Shown piece by piece: positions 34,158 through 45,169 of a DNA stretch of 64,000 nucleotides. A model generated the notes under the pieces. The model did not search any database. It saw only the letters and a list, made by a program, of their open reading frames with translations, and was not told where the DNA came from. A program made the translations under genes and the position numbers. Numbering within the stretch: position 1 is the first letter of the stretch; each line of letters begins with the position of its first letter. The stretch is from Mesorhizobium sp. GTDB lineage: Bacteria > Pseudomonadota > Alphaproteobacteria > Rhizobiales > Rhizobiaceae. The stretch spans positions 124,001-188,000 of the forward strand of contig SAQL01000009.1 in the NCBI GenBank assembly GCA_004020645.1. The letters run 5' to 3'.

Positions 34158-35252
34158 TTGCGGCAGACAGGCATTCTTCCCGATCAGGACATTTCCGCGC
34201 TGTTCCAGTCGGGCGCGCTGAAGTCGCCGCGCGCGCTCGATGCCGACCAGATCCAGCCGGCCAGCCTCGACCTCAGGCTTGGCGACAAGGCCTGGCGGGT
34301 GCGCGCCTCCTTCCTGCCTGGCCCCAACCACAGGGTCGCTGAAAAACTCGACCGTCTGAAGCTGCACGAAATCAATCTCGCCGATGGTGCGGTGCTGGAG
34401 ACGGGCTGCGTCTACATCGTGCCGCTGCTCGAGAGCCTGTCGCTTCCGGCAAACATCTCCGCCTCCGCCAACCCGAAGAGCTCGACCGGACGGCTCGACA
34501 TCTTCACCCGCGTGATGACCGATCGTGGCCACGAGTTCGACAAGATCGCTGCCGGCTACAACGGCCCGCTCTATCTGGAAGTCAGCCCGCGCACCTTTCC
34601 GATCGTTGTCCGCGCCGGCTCGCGGCTGTCGCAGATCAGGTTCCGCACCGGCAATGCGCTTTTGTCGGAAAGCGAGCTGCACGAATTGCACCGTGCCGAG
34701 ACGCTCGTCGCCACCGAGCCACCCAACATTTCGGGTGGCGGCATCGCGCTATCGATCGACCTCGATGGCGACAAGAACGGGCTGGTCGGCTACCGCGGCA
34801 AGCACCACACCGGCCTGGTCGATGTCGACAAGCGCGCGGCACAGGATGTCGTCGATTTCTGGGAGCCGCTCTACAGGAGCGGCGCCGGCGAACTGGTGCT
34901 CGATCCGGACGAATTTTATATCCTCGTCAGCCAGGAAGCGGTGCATGTGCCGCCGCTCTACGCCGCCGAGATGACGCCCTTCGATCCGCTGGTTGGCGAA
35001 TTCCGTGTTCACTATGCCGGTTTCTTCGATCCGGGCTTCGGCCATTCGGCGGCCGGCGGCACCGGCAGCAGGGCGGTGCTCGAAGTGCGCAGCCACGAAG
35101 TGCCATTCATCCTCGACCACGGCCAGATCGTCGGGCGGCTGGTCTATGAGCACATGCTGAAGCGGCCGCAGGCGCTCTACGGCACTGATCTCGGCTCGAA
35201 CTACCAGGCACAGGGCCTGAAACTGTCCAAGCATTTCCGCGCCGCGCGCTGA
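34158..35252 (+). CDS. dcd: 2'-deoxycytidine 5'-triphosphate deaminase, two-domain type
   Basis: This protein of about 364 residues has two trimeric dUTPase-fold halves, the alphaproteobacterial form of dCTP deaminase, which makes dUTP for thymidylate synthesis. Features are IQPASLDLRLGDKAWRV, the active-site strand ANPKSSTGRLDIFTRVMTD, AGYNGPLYLEVSPRTF, and the second-half HTGLVDVDKR and HYAGFFDPGFGH. Start choice is uncertain: a TTG at 34158 preceded by CGGAGCC gives the usual length, while a GTG at 34101 adds 19 residues. The gene is divergent from the metZ riboswitch leader. Confidence 0.82.
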   Translation: MRQTGILPDQDISALFQSGALKSPRALDADQIQPASLDLRLGDKAWRVRASFLPGPNHRVAEKLDRLKLHEINLADGAVLETGCVYIVPLLESLSLPANISASANPKSSTGRLDIFTRVMTDRGHEFDKIAAGYNGPLYLEVSPRTFPIVVRAGSRLSQIRFRTGNALLSESELHELHRAETLVATEPPNISGGGIALSIDLDGDKNGLVGYRGKHHTGLVDVDKRAAQDVVDFWEPLYRSGAGELVLDPDEFYILVSQEAVHVPPLYAAEMTPFDPLVGEFRVHYAGFFDPGFGHSAAGGTGSRAVLEVRSHEVPFILDHGQIVGRLVYEHMLKRPQALYGTDLGSNYQAQGLKLSKHFRAAR

Positions 35253-35347
35253 TCGCCCACTATGATCAGACCAAGCTTGCCTGACCTTGCGGGTCGTGCT
35301 TGGCTGTGCCTAGCCGTCAAAGCGGTTGGAACAAGGGGAACGACAAA

Positions 35348-36121
35348 ATGCAGATTTCAAGATGGATTGTATCGGCAGCAACAGCTGCCGTGCTGGTGAT
35401 ATCAGCCGGGTCCTTTTCGGCGCAAGCACAGGAAAAGTTGAAGATCGCCACCGAAGGCGCTTATCCGCCGTTCAACACCATCACCGCGGATGGCAAGCTC
35501 GTCGGCTTCGACATCGACATTGCCAATGCGCTTTGCGCTCAGATGAAGGTCGAATGCGAACTTGTCACGCAGGACTGGGACGGCATGATCCCAGCGCTCC
35601 AGGCCAGAAAATTCGACGCCATCATCGCGTCTATGAGCATCACCGAGGAGCGCAAGAAGCAAGTCTCCTTCACCAACAAATACTATACGACGCCGCTTTC
35701 GCTTGTGGCCTTGAAGGACAGCGATATTGCCTCGACCGAACCCGCAGCACTCGCCGGCAAGACAGTCGGCGCGCAGGCTTCGACCACCCAGGCCGACTAT
35801 GCCCAGGATGTCTATAGCAAGGCCGGCGCCGAGGCGAAGCTCTATCCGACCCAGGAGGAGGCGGTCGCCGACCTGATGAACGGCCGTCTCGATGCCGTCC
35901 TTTCAGACAAATTCGTGCTGATGGACTGGATGAAGAAGTCGAGCGACGGCTGCTGCAAGATGGTCGGCGACGTCAAGGGCACCGAGACCGAAGCTGGTAT
36001 CGCCGTGCGCAAGGAAGACAATGCGCTGCGCGAAAAGCTCAACGCCGCGATCGATGCGATCGTCGCAGACGGCACCTACAAGAAGATCCAGGCCAAATAT
36101 TTCGATTTCGATATTTATTGA
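35348..36121 (+). CDS. ABC transporter solute-binding protein, basic amino-acid type
   Basis: This 257-residue periplasmic family-3 binding protein has a signal peptide (ending FSAQAQ|EKL) and the classical start of the mature domain, LKIATEGAYPPFNTITADGKLVGFDIDIANALC. It continues with WDGMIPALQARKFDAIIASMSITEERKKQVSFT and TVGAQASTTQADY. The form is of lysine/arginine/ornithine/histidine receptors (HisJ/ArgT-like). CAAGGGGAACGAC precedes the ATG. Permease and ATPase genes do not follow; a repeat element and the ggu operon do, so its transporter must be encoded elsewhere. Confidence 0.85.
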   Translation: MQISRWIVSAATAAVLVISAGSFSAQAQEKLKIATEGAYPPFNTITADGKLVGFDIDIANALCAQMKVECELVTQDWDGMIPALQARKFDAIIASMSITEERKKQVSFTNKYYTTPLSLVALKDSDIASTEPAALAGKTVGAQASTTQADYAQDVYSKAGAEAKLYPTQEEAVADLMNGRLDAVLSDKFVLMDWMKKSSDGCCKMVGDVKGTETEAGIAVRKEDNALREKLNAAIDAIVADGTYKKIQAKYFDFDIY

Positions 36122-36137
36122 GACGTTGAAGCTGCCA

Positions 36138-36291
36138 ATCTCCCCCCTCGTGGGGGAGATGCCCGGCAGGGCAGAGGGGGGCGGTCCGGCCGGGCCCGGC
36201 TCTCTTTATCGCAGACGCAGGGGGCTGGCGCTCTACGCGAGACGACCCCCTCTGTCGCCTTCGGCGACATCTCCCCCTCAAGGGGGGAGAT
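36138..36291. repeat. BIME-like inverted pair of REP elements
   Basis: Two 23-base hairpins with perfect 9 bp ATCTCCCCC / GGGGGAGAT stems (36138-36160 and 36269-36291) bound a segment. Its inner flanks are also inverted (GCAGAGGGGG against CCCCCTCTGTC), and GTCGCCTTCGGCGAC forms another stem. The whole is a doublet of one REP family in opposite orientation, between a solute-binding gene and the convergent gguC. Confidence 0.75.
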
Positions 36292-36298
36292 CACGCCG

Positions 36299-37291
36299 TC
36301 ACAGCGCCTTCACCGCCACCTGCACCGGCTGCTCGATTTCAAGCGGGTTGCGCAGCGGCAGGCCGAAATCCTTGGCCTCGATCTCGAAGACGTCGCCGGC
36401 TTCGGTCCTGATGCCGTCGGCGAAGGACAGTGTTGCCGTGCCGAACATGTGCACATGAACGTCGCCCGGCTGGCGGAAGGCCGAATATTTGAAGTGGTGA
36501 TGTTCGAGATTGGCGATGGTGTGGGACATGTTCGCCTCGCCCGACAGGAACGGCTTTTCCCACAGCAGCTTGCCGTCGCGGATAATGCGCGAGGTACCCC
36601 TGACGTCGGACGGCAGGTCGCCGATCAGGATCTCCGGTCCGAACGAAGCGTTGCGCAGCTTGGAATGCGCTAGGAAAAGATAGTTCACGCGCTCGGTGAC
36701 ATGGTCGGAAAACTCGTTTGATAGCGTGAAGCCGACGCGGAACGGGACGCCGTCGTCGCCGATAACATAGATGCCGGCGACTTCCGGCTCCTCGCCGGCA
36801 TCCTGGGCGAAGGCGGGCGACAGAAGTGCCGCACCGGGCGCCACCGCCATGGTGCCGTTGCCCTTGTAGAACCATTCCGGCTGCACGCCCGTCTGGCCCT
36901 TGGCGGGCTTGCCGCCTTCCAGCCCCATGCGGAACATCTTCATGGAATCGGTGAGCTGCTCTTCGCCGTCGGTGCTGAGCTTCTTGTGCATGGAATCGCG
37001 GGTCGCGGCGGAGCCGAGATGCGTCAGCCCGGTGCCGGTGAGGTGGAGATGCGCCGGGTCGGGATGGTTGATCGGCGACAACAGCCGCCCCTTCTTGTAG
37101 GCGGCATCGAGGTCGACCGCTTCACCGAAGCCCTTGCGCTCGATGAGCGCGACAAGTCCGGTGCCTGTGCGCGCGGCCTCCATCGCCAGCGAATAGACGC
37201 TGCGGGCGCCGTTGATGATCCGGGTCTTGCCGCCGTTGCGGGCAACGACGCGGATGGTCTCTGCGTCGTCGATGATCTGGGAGATCAGCAT
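36299..37291 (-). CDS. gguC: AraD1/GguC family protein (fumarylacetoacetase-fold)
   Basis: This 330-residue protein belongs to the FAH-fold group called AraD1 or GguC. Its segments HLTGTGLTHLGSAATRDSMHKK, GVQPEWFYKGNG and GDVHVHMFGTATLSF are characteristic. AraD1 members are pentonate dehydratases (L-arabonate); GguC itself is encoded after chvE-gguAB in Agrobacterium and its reaction is unproven. The start at 37291 has GAGAGGG in front. A gap of 287 bp separates it from gguB, longer than inside the rest of the operon, so it may have its own promoter. Confidence 0.85.
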   Translation of the reverse strand: MLISQIIDDAETIRVVARNGGKTRIINGARSVYSLAMEAARTGTGLVALIERKGFGEAVDLDAAYKKGRLLSPINHPDPAHLHLTGTGLTHLGSAATRDSMHKKLSTDGEEQLTDSMKMFRMGLEGGKPAKGQTGVQPEWFYKGNGTMAVAPGAALLSPAFAQDAGEEPEVAGIYVIGDDGVPFRVGFTLSNEFSDHVTERVNYLFLAHSKLRNASFGPEILIGDLPSDVRGTSRIIRDGKLLWEKPFLSGEANMSHTIANLEHHHFKYSAFRQPGDVHVHMFGTATLSFADGIRTEAGDVFEIEAKDFGLPLRNPLEIEQPVQVAVKAL

Positions 37292-37578
37292 GATGTACCC
37301 TCTCTCAATTGCCTTTGGCCTGGCCGCCGGGTTGGCAAACCTTGACCAGCGCGGCTCGGATAGTATCCGCGCCACTGGTGAACTCTTCGTCCGGATTGCG
37401 CTCGCGGGCCCGGTCCCTGGGGACTTCTTTGCGCCGCCCGGCAGCGCCGCGATGTGACCCGTGCCTCCTAAAAGCGCGCCGCGTTTGAAAGGCTGCCCGC
37501 TTTAATCCTTGTTTTTTTTGCATATCGTTGGCCCAACACGCTGCACACGTTTGGCGACCTGCATCAGTTCCCTTGCCC

Positions 37579-38867
37579 TCAAGCCTTGTTCTTGTTGTAG
37601 ACGTCGAAGACCACGGCGCCGAGCAGCACCAGGCCTTTGACTACCTGTTGCCAATCGACATTGACGCCCATGATCGACATGCCGTTGTTCATGACGCCCA
37701 TGATGAAACCGCCGACCACCGCGCCAATAACCTGACCGACGCCGCCCATCGCCGAAGCGCCGCCAATGAACACGGCGGCGATGACGTCGAGCTCGCTGCC
37801 GAGACCGGCCGCCGGCACCGCCTGGCCAAGGCGCGCCGCAATGATCAGCCCGCCGAGCGCGGAGAGCACGCCCATATTGATGAACACCATCAGGGTCAGC
37901 CGCTCGGTCTTGATACCCGATAGCTGCGCCGCCTTGGCATTGCCGCCCATTGCGTAGATACGGCGGCCGACCGTCATGCGTTTGGTGACGAAGACGAACA
38001 GCGCGATCAGCACGCCCATCACCACGAGAACGATTGGCAGACCTCTATAGGTGGCGAATTGGTAGACCAGAAACAGCGCCAGAGCGCTGGTCACCAGGGT
38101 CTTGACGACGAACAGCGTGAAGGGTTCGGCTTGGTAGCCATGCCGCTCGCGGCTGCGCCGTGCCCTGAGCCCGAAATAGGCATAGGCGAGCACGGCAACG
38201 AGGCCGATCACGATCGTCGTCATGTGCAGCGTCAGGCCGCTGCCGACGATGGTCTTGCCGGCGGCGTTCACGACCGGCGGGATCAGCGTCAACGAGCCGA
38301 TCACGTCCGGAATGAAGCCGGAACTGAGCGCCTTGAAGCCGGCTGGAAGCGGCCCCACGGAAGATCCGCCACCCAGCAGCGCCTGGCAGATGCCGCGGAA
38401 GATCAGCATCCCCGCCAGCGTGACGATGAAGCTCGGTATTCGGTGATAGGCGATCCAGTAGCCTTGTCCCGCGCCGATCGCGCCGCCGATGATCAGGCAG
38501 ATGATCGACACCACCAGCGGATTGCTGAAAGGGCCGAGAGGCCAGATGACCATCATCATCGCAGCCAGCGCGCCGATGAAACCGGCGACGGACCCGACGC
38601 TGAGATCGATATGGCCGGAGACGATCACCAGCAGCATGCCCAGCGCCATCACGATAATGAAGCTGTTCTGCTGCACCAGGTTACTCAAGTTCACCGGCTT
38701 GAACAGCGTTCCGGACGTCGTGTACTGGAAGAATACCATGATGGCGATAAGCGCCAGGATCAGGCCGTATTCGCGCAGGTTGGTGACCAGCGCCGAGACG
38801 GCGACGCGCGGCCCCTGCTGCACATCTTCGGCGACGCCGCTTTTCGGGACGGGAGCGCTTTCGGTGC

Positions 38868-38871
<4 letters not shown>
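37579..38871 (-). CDS. gguB: Sugar ABC transporter permease (GguB/MmsB)
   Basis: This 430-residue permease of the ribose/xylose (BPD_transp_2) class has about ten hydrophobic helices. The family loops are [30 protein letters not shown] and [32 protein letters not shown], the latter being the ATPase-contact segment. Its ATG overlaps the gguA stop by four bases (ATGA at 38868-38871), so the two are translationally coupled. It forms the channel for the sugar delivered by ChvE. Confidence 0.92.
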
Positions 38872-40400
<1,529 letters not shown>

Positions 40401-40451
40401 CAGGAATACACTCCTCCGAGGTCCGGAAACAATACCGGGGTCTCGCTAACC

Positions 40452-40483
40452 AAAAAGGGGTCCTGCGCTGCGCAGGACCCCGG
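40452..40483 (-). terminator. Intrinsic terminator between chvE and gguA
   Basis: On the reverse strand the palindrome GGGGTCCTGCGC-A-GCGCAGGACCCC (40457-40481) is followed by TTTTTGG. Partial termination here would give more binding protein than transporter, a usual arrangement in binding-protein operons. Confidence 0.85.
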
Positions 40484-40498
40484 TTTTTACAACTGCGG

Positions 40499-41563
40499 TT
40501 ACTTCAGCTCTTCGGCCTTGATGTAGCCGGAATCGACCACCAGAGGCTGGTAGTTCGACTTGTCGACATCATGCGGCGTCAGCAGGATCGAGGGGACGAC
40601 CTTGACGTCATTGTTGTAGGTCTTGGTGTCGAGGCCGTCCGGCTTGCTGCCCGAGAGCACCTTGTCGACGAGTTCGACCGTCGCCTTGGCGAGTTCCCGG
40701 GTGTCCTTGAACACGGTCGAGTATTGCTCCCCGGCGATGATCGCCTTGACCGAAGCGGTCTCGGCATCCTGGCCGGTGACAACGGGCCATGGTTGATCGG
40801 GCGTGCCGTAACCAACGGCGCGCAGCGAGGCGATGATGCCGCGCGACAGGCCGTCATACGGCGAGAGCACACCATCGATGCGGCTGCCATCCGAATAGTT
40901 GGCGGAGAGCAGATTGTCCATGCGGGCCTGGGCGGTGGCTGCCAGCCAGCGGAGCGTGCCGACCTTGTCCATGCCCATCTGGCCGGACTTCACGACAAGG
41001 GTCTTGTCGTCGATCAGCGGCTGTAGAACGGACATGGCGCCGTCGTAGAAGAAGAAGGCGTTGTTGTCATCGGGCGAGCCGCCGAACAGCTCGACGTTGA
41101 ACGGACCCTTGTTCTCCGGATAGCCGAGACCTTTGAGCAGCGACTTGGCCTGGATGACGCCGACGCCGAAATTGTCGAACGTGGTGTAGTAGTCGACATT
41201 TTCGGTCTTCTTGATCAGCCGGTCATAGGCGACGACGACGACGCCGGCGTCAGCCGCCTTTTGCAGCGCGTCCGACAAGGTGGTGCCGTCGATCGAGGCT
41301 ATGATCAGCGCCTTTGGGCCCTTGGTGATTTCGTTTTCCAGCTGGCTGAGCTGGTTGGGGATGTCGTCCTGCGCATATTGCAGGTCGACAGTGTAGCCCA
41401 GAGCCTCGAGCTGGGACTTGACTGCGTCGCCGTCGTTGATCCAGCGCTGCGAGGTCTTGGTCGGCATCAGCACGCCGACGAGGCCTTCGCCCGCCTGCGC
41501 CGGGACCGCCATGGCCGCAATGCCAAGGGCCGCGACTGCGGCCAGTGTCTTGATGATCTTCAC
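40499..41563 (-). CDS. chvE: Multiple sugar-binding periplasmic protein ChvE
   Basis: This 354-residue periplasmic protein of the ribose/xylose-binding family has a signal peptide ([25 protein letters not shown]). The ligand-domain motifs are [47 protein letters not shown] and [18 protein letters not shown]. ChvE of Agrobacterium binds aldoses and also signals through VirA; here the neighbours are gguABC and a divergent GbpR-type regulator, the same locus. I chose GTG 41563, with GGGAGAG in front; an ATG at 41593 lies in a frame that reads through the leader. Confidence 0.92.
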   Translation of the reverse strand: MKIIKTLAAVAALGIAAMAVPAQAGEGLVGVLMPTKTSQRWINDGDAVKSQLEALGYTVDLQYAQDDIPNQLSQLENEITKGPKALIIASIDGTTLSDALQKAADAGVVVVAYDRLIKKTENVDYYTTFDNFGVGVIQAKSLLKGLGYPENKGPFNVELFGGSPDDNNAFFFYDGAMSVLQPLIDDKTLVVKSGQMGMDKVGTLRWLAATAQARMDNLLSANYSDGSRIDGVLSPYDGLSRGIIASLRAVGYGTPDQPWPVVTGQDAETASVKAIIAGEQYSTVFKDTRELAKATVELVDKVLSGSKPDGLDTKTYNNDVKVVPSILLTPHDVDKSNYQPLVVDSGYIKAEELK

Positions 41564-41878
41564 ATTAACTCTCCCTGGTTGATGGACGCGCACCCTGGGT
41601 TTCGTGGGCCGCGCGATCGTGCAGGAGCGCCAAACGCGCCGCTGCCGTCATATCGATCTCCGGTATCCTCCCAATCGGCCCTGAGACTCCGGTTCCAGTC
41701 GATGCGATTTTTCTCGCTGGCGACGGTCAAGCCTCAGGACGCGCCAAGGGTGTGGCGCTTTGCCATAACTGTCAAATGCGATCTTTGGTGGTTGCTATAC
41801 CCAAACTGATATACTGAAAGTGGACAAAAGATCTGGCCGGATTGCCGGCCGGCCACGAGCGAGGAGCAAACGGAGATC
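41564..41878. other. Divergent chvE-gbpR promoter region
   Basis: About 315 bases without a gene separate chvE (leftward) and gbpR (rightward). A LysR-type dyad, TTTGG-N12-CCAAA at 41784-41805, is the best operator candidate. AT-rich TATACCC and GATATACTG segments beside it look like promoter -10 elements. Nothing else is apparent. Confidence 0.5.
41784..41805. promoter_or_regulatory. Candidate GbpR operator
   Basis: TTTGG-N12-CCAAA is an interrupted dyad of the LysR type, lying about 75 bp before gbpR and about 220 bp before chvE, overlapping AT-rich promoter-like sequence. Confidence 0.35.
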
Positions 41879-42868
41879 ATGGCGGCGCTACGGGATCCTG
41901 CTGGACTTTCAGATGGTTATGGCGAAAGTCCCGGCAGGAGTGAGACCCTGCTGCGCAGCGGCCTCAGTCTTCGCCACATGCGCATGATCGCAGCCCTCGA
42001 TGACCATGGCCGGGTCAGCGCGGCAGCCCAGGTCATGAATATTTCCCAGCCCGCCGCCTCGCGCATGATCGCCGAGATGGAGGCGGTACTCGACGTGAAA
42101 CTGTGCGAAAGGCTGCCGCGCGGCATCACGCTGACGCCCTATGGCAAGGCGTTGGCGAGGCGCGCGCGTTCGATCCTGCTCGAGATGCGTGAAGTCGACC
42201 GCGAGATATCGGAGCTCAAGGCGGGCAAGGGCGGCTCGGTGTTCCTCGGCGCGGTGACCGCCCCTGCGATCGAGCTCGCCGTGCCGGCGATCCGCGAAAT
42301 CCGGCGCATCTATCCGCGTATCGAGATCACAATGCAGGTCGAGACCTCCAATGTGCTGGCGCGCGAGCTGATCGCCACACGTCACGACTTCATCATCGCG
42401 CGCATCCCCGACGACCTCAATCCACGGCTGTTCGAGGCCCGCGTCATCGGCGTCGAAAAAGCCTGCCTGATCGTGCGCCGCGGCCACCCGCTGGCCAAGG
42501 GCAAGGCGGTGCGGCTGGAGGAGACCGCCGCCTACGACTGGGTTTTCCAGTCTGGCGGCTCGCCGCTGCGCCAGGCGATGGAGAGCAATTTCCTGAACCG
42601 CAACATCGCGCTGCCGGACCGCATCCTCAACACCAGCTCGCTGCTCCTGACCCTGGTCATGGTCTCGCAGTCGGACGCCATCGCGCCGGTGTCGATCCAG
42701 GTGGCGAAATTCATCCAGAACCCCGAGGGGCTGGCCGGCGCCATCGACGTCGTCCAGACCGAGTTCGACATCGAGGTCAGGCCCTACAGCCTGATCACCG
42801 TAAAAAATCGCGCGCTGTCGCCGGCAGCCAAGATGCTGCACGACTTCATTTTGAGAGAGGTAGGCTGA
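41879..42868 (+). CDS. gbpR: LysR-family regulator of the sugar-binding protein operon (GbpR)
   Basis: This 329-residue LTTR has an N-terminal HTH (LSLRHMRMIAALDDHGRVSAAAQVMNISQPAASRMIAEMEAVL, about 25-67) and an effector domain with GAVTAPAIELAVPAIREIRRIYPRIEI and the hinge helix between. It is divergent from chvE, the order known for gbpR in Agrobacterium and Azospirillum, where it activates chvE in response to arabinose, fucose and galactose. Its stop is 4 bp from a tRNA-Gly 3' remnant, so the chromosome beyond it is an insertion boundary. Confidence 0.88.
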   Translation: MAALRDPAGLSDGYGESPGRSETLLRSGLSLRHMRMIAALDDHGRVSAAAQVMNISQPAASRMIAEMEAVLDVKLCERLPRGITLTPYGKALARRARSILLEMREVDREISELKAGKGGSVFLGAVTAPAIELAVPAIREIRRIYPRIEITMQVETSNVLARELIATRHDFIIARIPDDLNPRLFEARVIGVEKACLIVRRGHPLAKGKAVRLEETAAYDWVFQSGGSPLRQAMESNFLNRNIALPDRILNTSSLLLTLVMVSQSDAIAPVSIQVAKFIQNPEGLAGAIDVVQTEFDIEVRPYSLITVKNRALSPAAKMLHDFILREVG

Positions 42869-42872
42869 TGGC

Positions 42873-42911
42873 TGGAGCGGGAAAACGAACCCGCGCGTTC
42901 AGCTTGGGAAG
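42873..42911 (-). repeat. Partial tRNA-Gly 3' end (putative att site)
   Basis: These 39 bases repeat the 3' half of the intact tRNA-Gly(CCC) gene at 45170-45243 in the same orientation. A 26-base core (42886-42911; 45189-45214) is identical, running from the anticodon loop to the T-arm. The final TGGAGCGGG is also kept, but six bases of the T-loop are lost. It marks the far end of an integrated segment of about 2.3 kb. Confidence 0.75.
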
Positions 42912-43017
42912 ATGGCTTCGTGGAAACCGCGACCGCATTCGCTAAGAGCTTCGACTGAACGAAGAGTCTCCGGGTGCCTTCAAATCCAGACTTCGAGCAT
43001 CCGATAAGGACAGCAAA

Positions 43018-43042
43018 CAAAAACCCCGCCGGAGCGGGGCTG
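43018..43042 (-). terminator. Intrinsic terminator of the outer-membrane protein gene
   Basis: Read on the reverse strand, CCCCGC-TCCG-GCGGGG followed by TTTTTG lies about 23 bp after the stop codon of the omp gene. Confidence 0.8.
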
Positions 43043-43064
43043 TTAGAGATTTGGATGCCAAATA

Positions 43065-43724
43065 CTAGAACTTGTACGCAAGCCCTAGGGCAACGGTGTG
43101 AGTATCGACATCTATTGAACCATCACCGCCCGGCTCAGTGTAGTCCACCTCGCCATAGTCCGTATACCTGTACTCTGCGCGTCCAATGAGGTTGGCACTG
43201 AACGCAATATCGGCGCCGGCGCCAACCGTCCAACCGACTTTCGTCTCACTGGCGGTTGCAAACGTTCCCCCGCCGTCAAACAGGTCGACGTCGATATCCC
43301 CGAACGCCACGCCGCCGGCAGCGTAGATCAAAATTTGGTCGAACGCATATCCGAGACGGCCACGAACCGCACCATTCCAGTTGAGTTCCGTGGTCGCGCT
43401 AAAGTCAAAGACGTTAGTCGATGTGCCCTCAATGCCGCTATAGTTCACATCTGCCTCAATGCCGGCTACGACCTGATTGAATTGCCAATTCCAACCGCCG
43501 TAGATACCGACAAGACCGCCATCAATATCGCCGTCGATTTCTGCTACCGGCGATGGGGGAAAGTCATCATCAGCGTCGCCCCAGGCATAGCCCGCCTGAA
43601 CGCCCACATATCCGCCAGACCACACAAATCCGGCCGGCGGTTCAGCTACCGCCATAACATCAGCGGCAGAGGCGAAACTCACAGACGCGGCCAAGATCGA
43701 TGCAGTTACCAAGAATCGTTTCAC
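43065..43724 (-). CDS. Outer-membrane beta-barrel protein (Omp25/Omp31 family)
   Basis: This 219-residue protein has a signal peptide (MKRFLVTASILAASVSFASA|AD) and an eight-strand barrel of alternating residues. FVWSGGYVGVQAGYAWGDAD opens the barrel, GIYGGWNWQFNQVVAGIEADVNYS is the Omp31-type second hairpin, and the C-terminus VDTHTVALGLAYKF ends in Phe as outer-membrane proteins do. Base composition is visibly less GC-rich than the core genes around, and it lies inside the segment bounded by the tRNA-Gly copies, so it may be acquired. An intrinsic terminator follows. Confidence 0.85.
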   Translation of the reverse strand: MKRFLVTASILAASVSFASAADVMAVAEPPAGFVWSGGYVGVQAGYAWGDADDDFPPSPVAEIDGDIDGGLVGIYGGWNWQFNQVVAGIEADVNYSGIEGTSTNVFDFSATTELNWNGAVRGRLGYAFDQILIYAAGGVAFGDIDVDLFDGGGTFATASETKVGWTVGAGADIAFSANLIGRAEYRYTDYGEVDYTEPGGDGSIDVDTHTVALGLAYKF

Positions 43725-44028
43725 GAAAATGTTCTCCCAAGCCCACTCGAAGATTGCTCATGCGCAAAACCCATGAAGAAATACAGGCTGTTTTTCGCGT
43801 TTTCACCATAGGGTTGCAATTTGTTGCGATTATGCAACATCCTCTGGACGGAGCGAACGGCTCTGGGGACAGCGATGCTTCCGTTAATTTCGTCACCGAA
43901 CTGACCGCCGCTACGCGCCCAGTCCTCGTCCCAAAAATCCTGCAGGACGCGTGCCGAAGATGGAACCACACAGGGCGGTGCCGCGTCATAGAAGCGGGCT
44001 CCTGTTGCAGGTCCCAGGGAGGCTATCG
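43725..44028. other. Divergent intergenic region within the tRNA-bounded islet
   Basis: About 304 bases separate the omp gene (leftward) and the L,D-transpeptidase gene (rightward). No gene or strong motif is recognised. Frames here have no credible ribosome-binding site or domain. Confidence 0.4.
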
Positions 44029-45033
44029 ATGATCAGGCTCCTCCTCGTCTTCGCCGCGGCGCTTGCCTTCGCATGCGGCGGGACGTGGGGGGCCAAGCTG
44101 GACCTAACCACCGTCAACCAGGCCCAATTCGCCGCCGGCGAACCGAAGGATGCCGATCCGACCGTGTTGAAGGCGCAGATTCTCTTGGATCGCGCCCGCT
44201 TCTCGCCGGGGCCGATCGACGGCCGGCTGTCAGAGAACTTCGCCAAGGCGATCGGTGCCTTTCAGCAGGCGAACGGACTCCCATCCGATGGCAAGCTCAC
44301 TCCGGAGACCTGGAGCAAGCTCATGGCAACTTCCACCGAGCCGGTGCTGGTCACCTATGAGGTGACGCGCAAGGATGTGCGCGGACCCTTCACCAGGCGT
44401 ATCCCGGCTCGCCTGGAGAGGATGGCCCGTCTGCGGCGGCTCGGCTATCGCACAGCTGCAGAGAAGCTGGCGGAGCACTTCCATGTCAGCGAACAGTTGC
44501 TCAGAATGCTCAATCCGGGCAAAGGCTTCAGGAAGGCCGGCACGACCCTGGTGGTGCCTGATGTTGGCCGGGGCGATCCTCCCGCTGCCGTTGCCCGCAT
44601 CGAGGTCGACAAGGGCGCTCGCCTGGTGCGCGTGCTCGATCCTTCCGGCAAATGGCTCGCAGTCTACCCCGCCTCGATTGGCAGCGATGAAAACCCGGCG
44701 CCAAGCGGCATGGCGGAGGTCAAGCGCGTGGTGCGCAACCCCACCTATCACTACGATCCGGACTTCGCCTTCAAGGGTGTCAGGACCAAGCGGCCCTTCA
44801 CCATCGCTGCCGGGCCGAACAATCCCGTGGGATCGGTCTGGATCGATCTCTCCATCGAAAGCTACGGCATCCACGGTACCCCGGACCCGGGCAAGATCGG
44901 CACGACCTTCTCGCATGGCTGCATCCGGCTGACCAATTGGGATGCCGAAGACCTCGGCTCTATCGTGCAGCCGGGCACGAAAGTCGAGTTCAAGAACGAG
45001 ATCGCCCATGCCGTCGACGTGATCGCTCCGTAG
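44029..45033 (+). CDS. L,D-transpeptidase with peptidoglycan-binding domain
   Basis: This 334-residue secreted enzyme starts at ATG 44029, with GGAGGC in front. A signal peptide (LLLVFAAALAFACGGTWGA) is followed by a peptidoglycan_binding_1 domain (about 45-105; LKAQILLDRARFSPGPIDGRL). A LysM-like stretch (about 140-180) and the YkuD catalytic domain (about 195-330) come next, with YGIHGTPDP and the active-site SHGCIRLTN, where Cys and His are both present. It cross-links peptidoglycan by 3-3 bonds or anchors proteins to it. It lies in the tRNA-bounded islet beside an outer-membrane protein gene; linking the barrel to the wall is speculation. Confidence 0.9.
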   Translation: MIRLLLVFAAALAFACGGTWGAKLDLTTVNQAQFAAGEPKDADPTVLKAQILLDRARFSPGPIDGRLSENFAKAIGAFQQANGLPSDGKLTPETWSKLMATSTEPVLVTYEVTRKDVRGPFTRRIPARLERMARLRRLGYRTAAEKLAEHFHVSEQLLRMLNPGKGFRKAGTTLVVPDVGRGDPPAAVARIEVDKGARLVRVLDPSGKWLAVYPASIGSDENPAPSGMAEVKRVVRNPTYHYDPDFAFKGVRTKRPFTIAAGPNNPVGSVWIDLSIESYGIHGTPDPGKIGTTFSHGCIRLTNWDAEDLGSIVQPGTKVEFKNEIAHAVDVIAP

Positions 45034-45169
45034 CAAAATGGATTGGCCAGCAGACCTGCTCTCGCAGGCTATTCCTGAGGAAAATCGCAGATAATTTGTG
45101 AACCTTCGAGATCCCAAGTCGAAAGGGATCGGGTCGGGAGTTCCAGGCACAAACCCTATGCGAGCAAGG

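Noticed and set aside
42872..42912. Second functional tRNA-Gly gene
   Set aside because: Only the 3' half matches, the T-loop has lost six bases, and no acceptor 5' strand or D-arm is present; treated as an att-like remnant.
43700..44032. A 110-codon forward frame upstream of the L,D-transpeptidase gene
   Set aside because: No ribosome site or recognisable domain; it overlaps the omp start region and the transpeptidase start.
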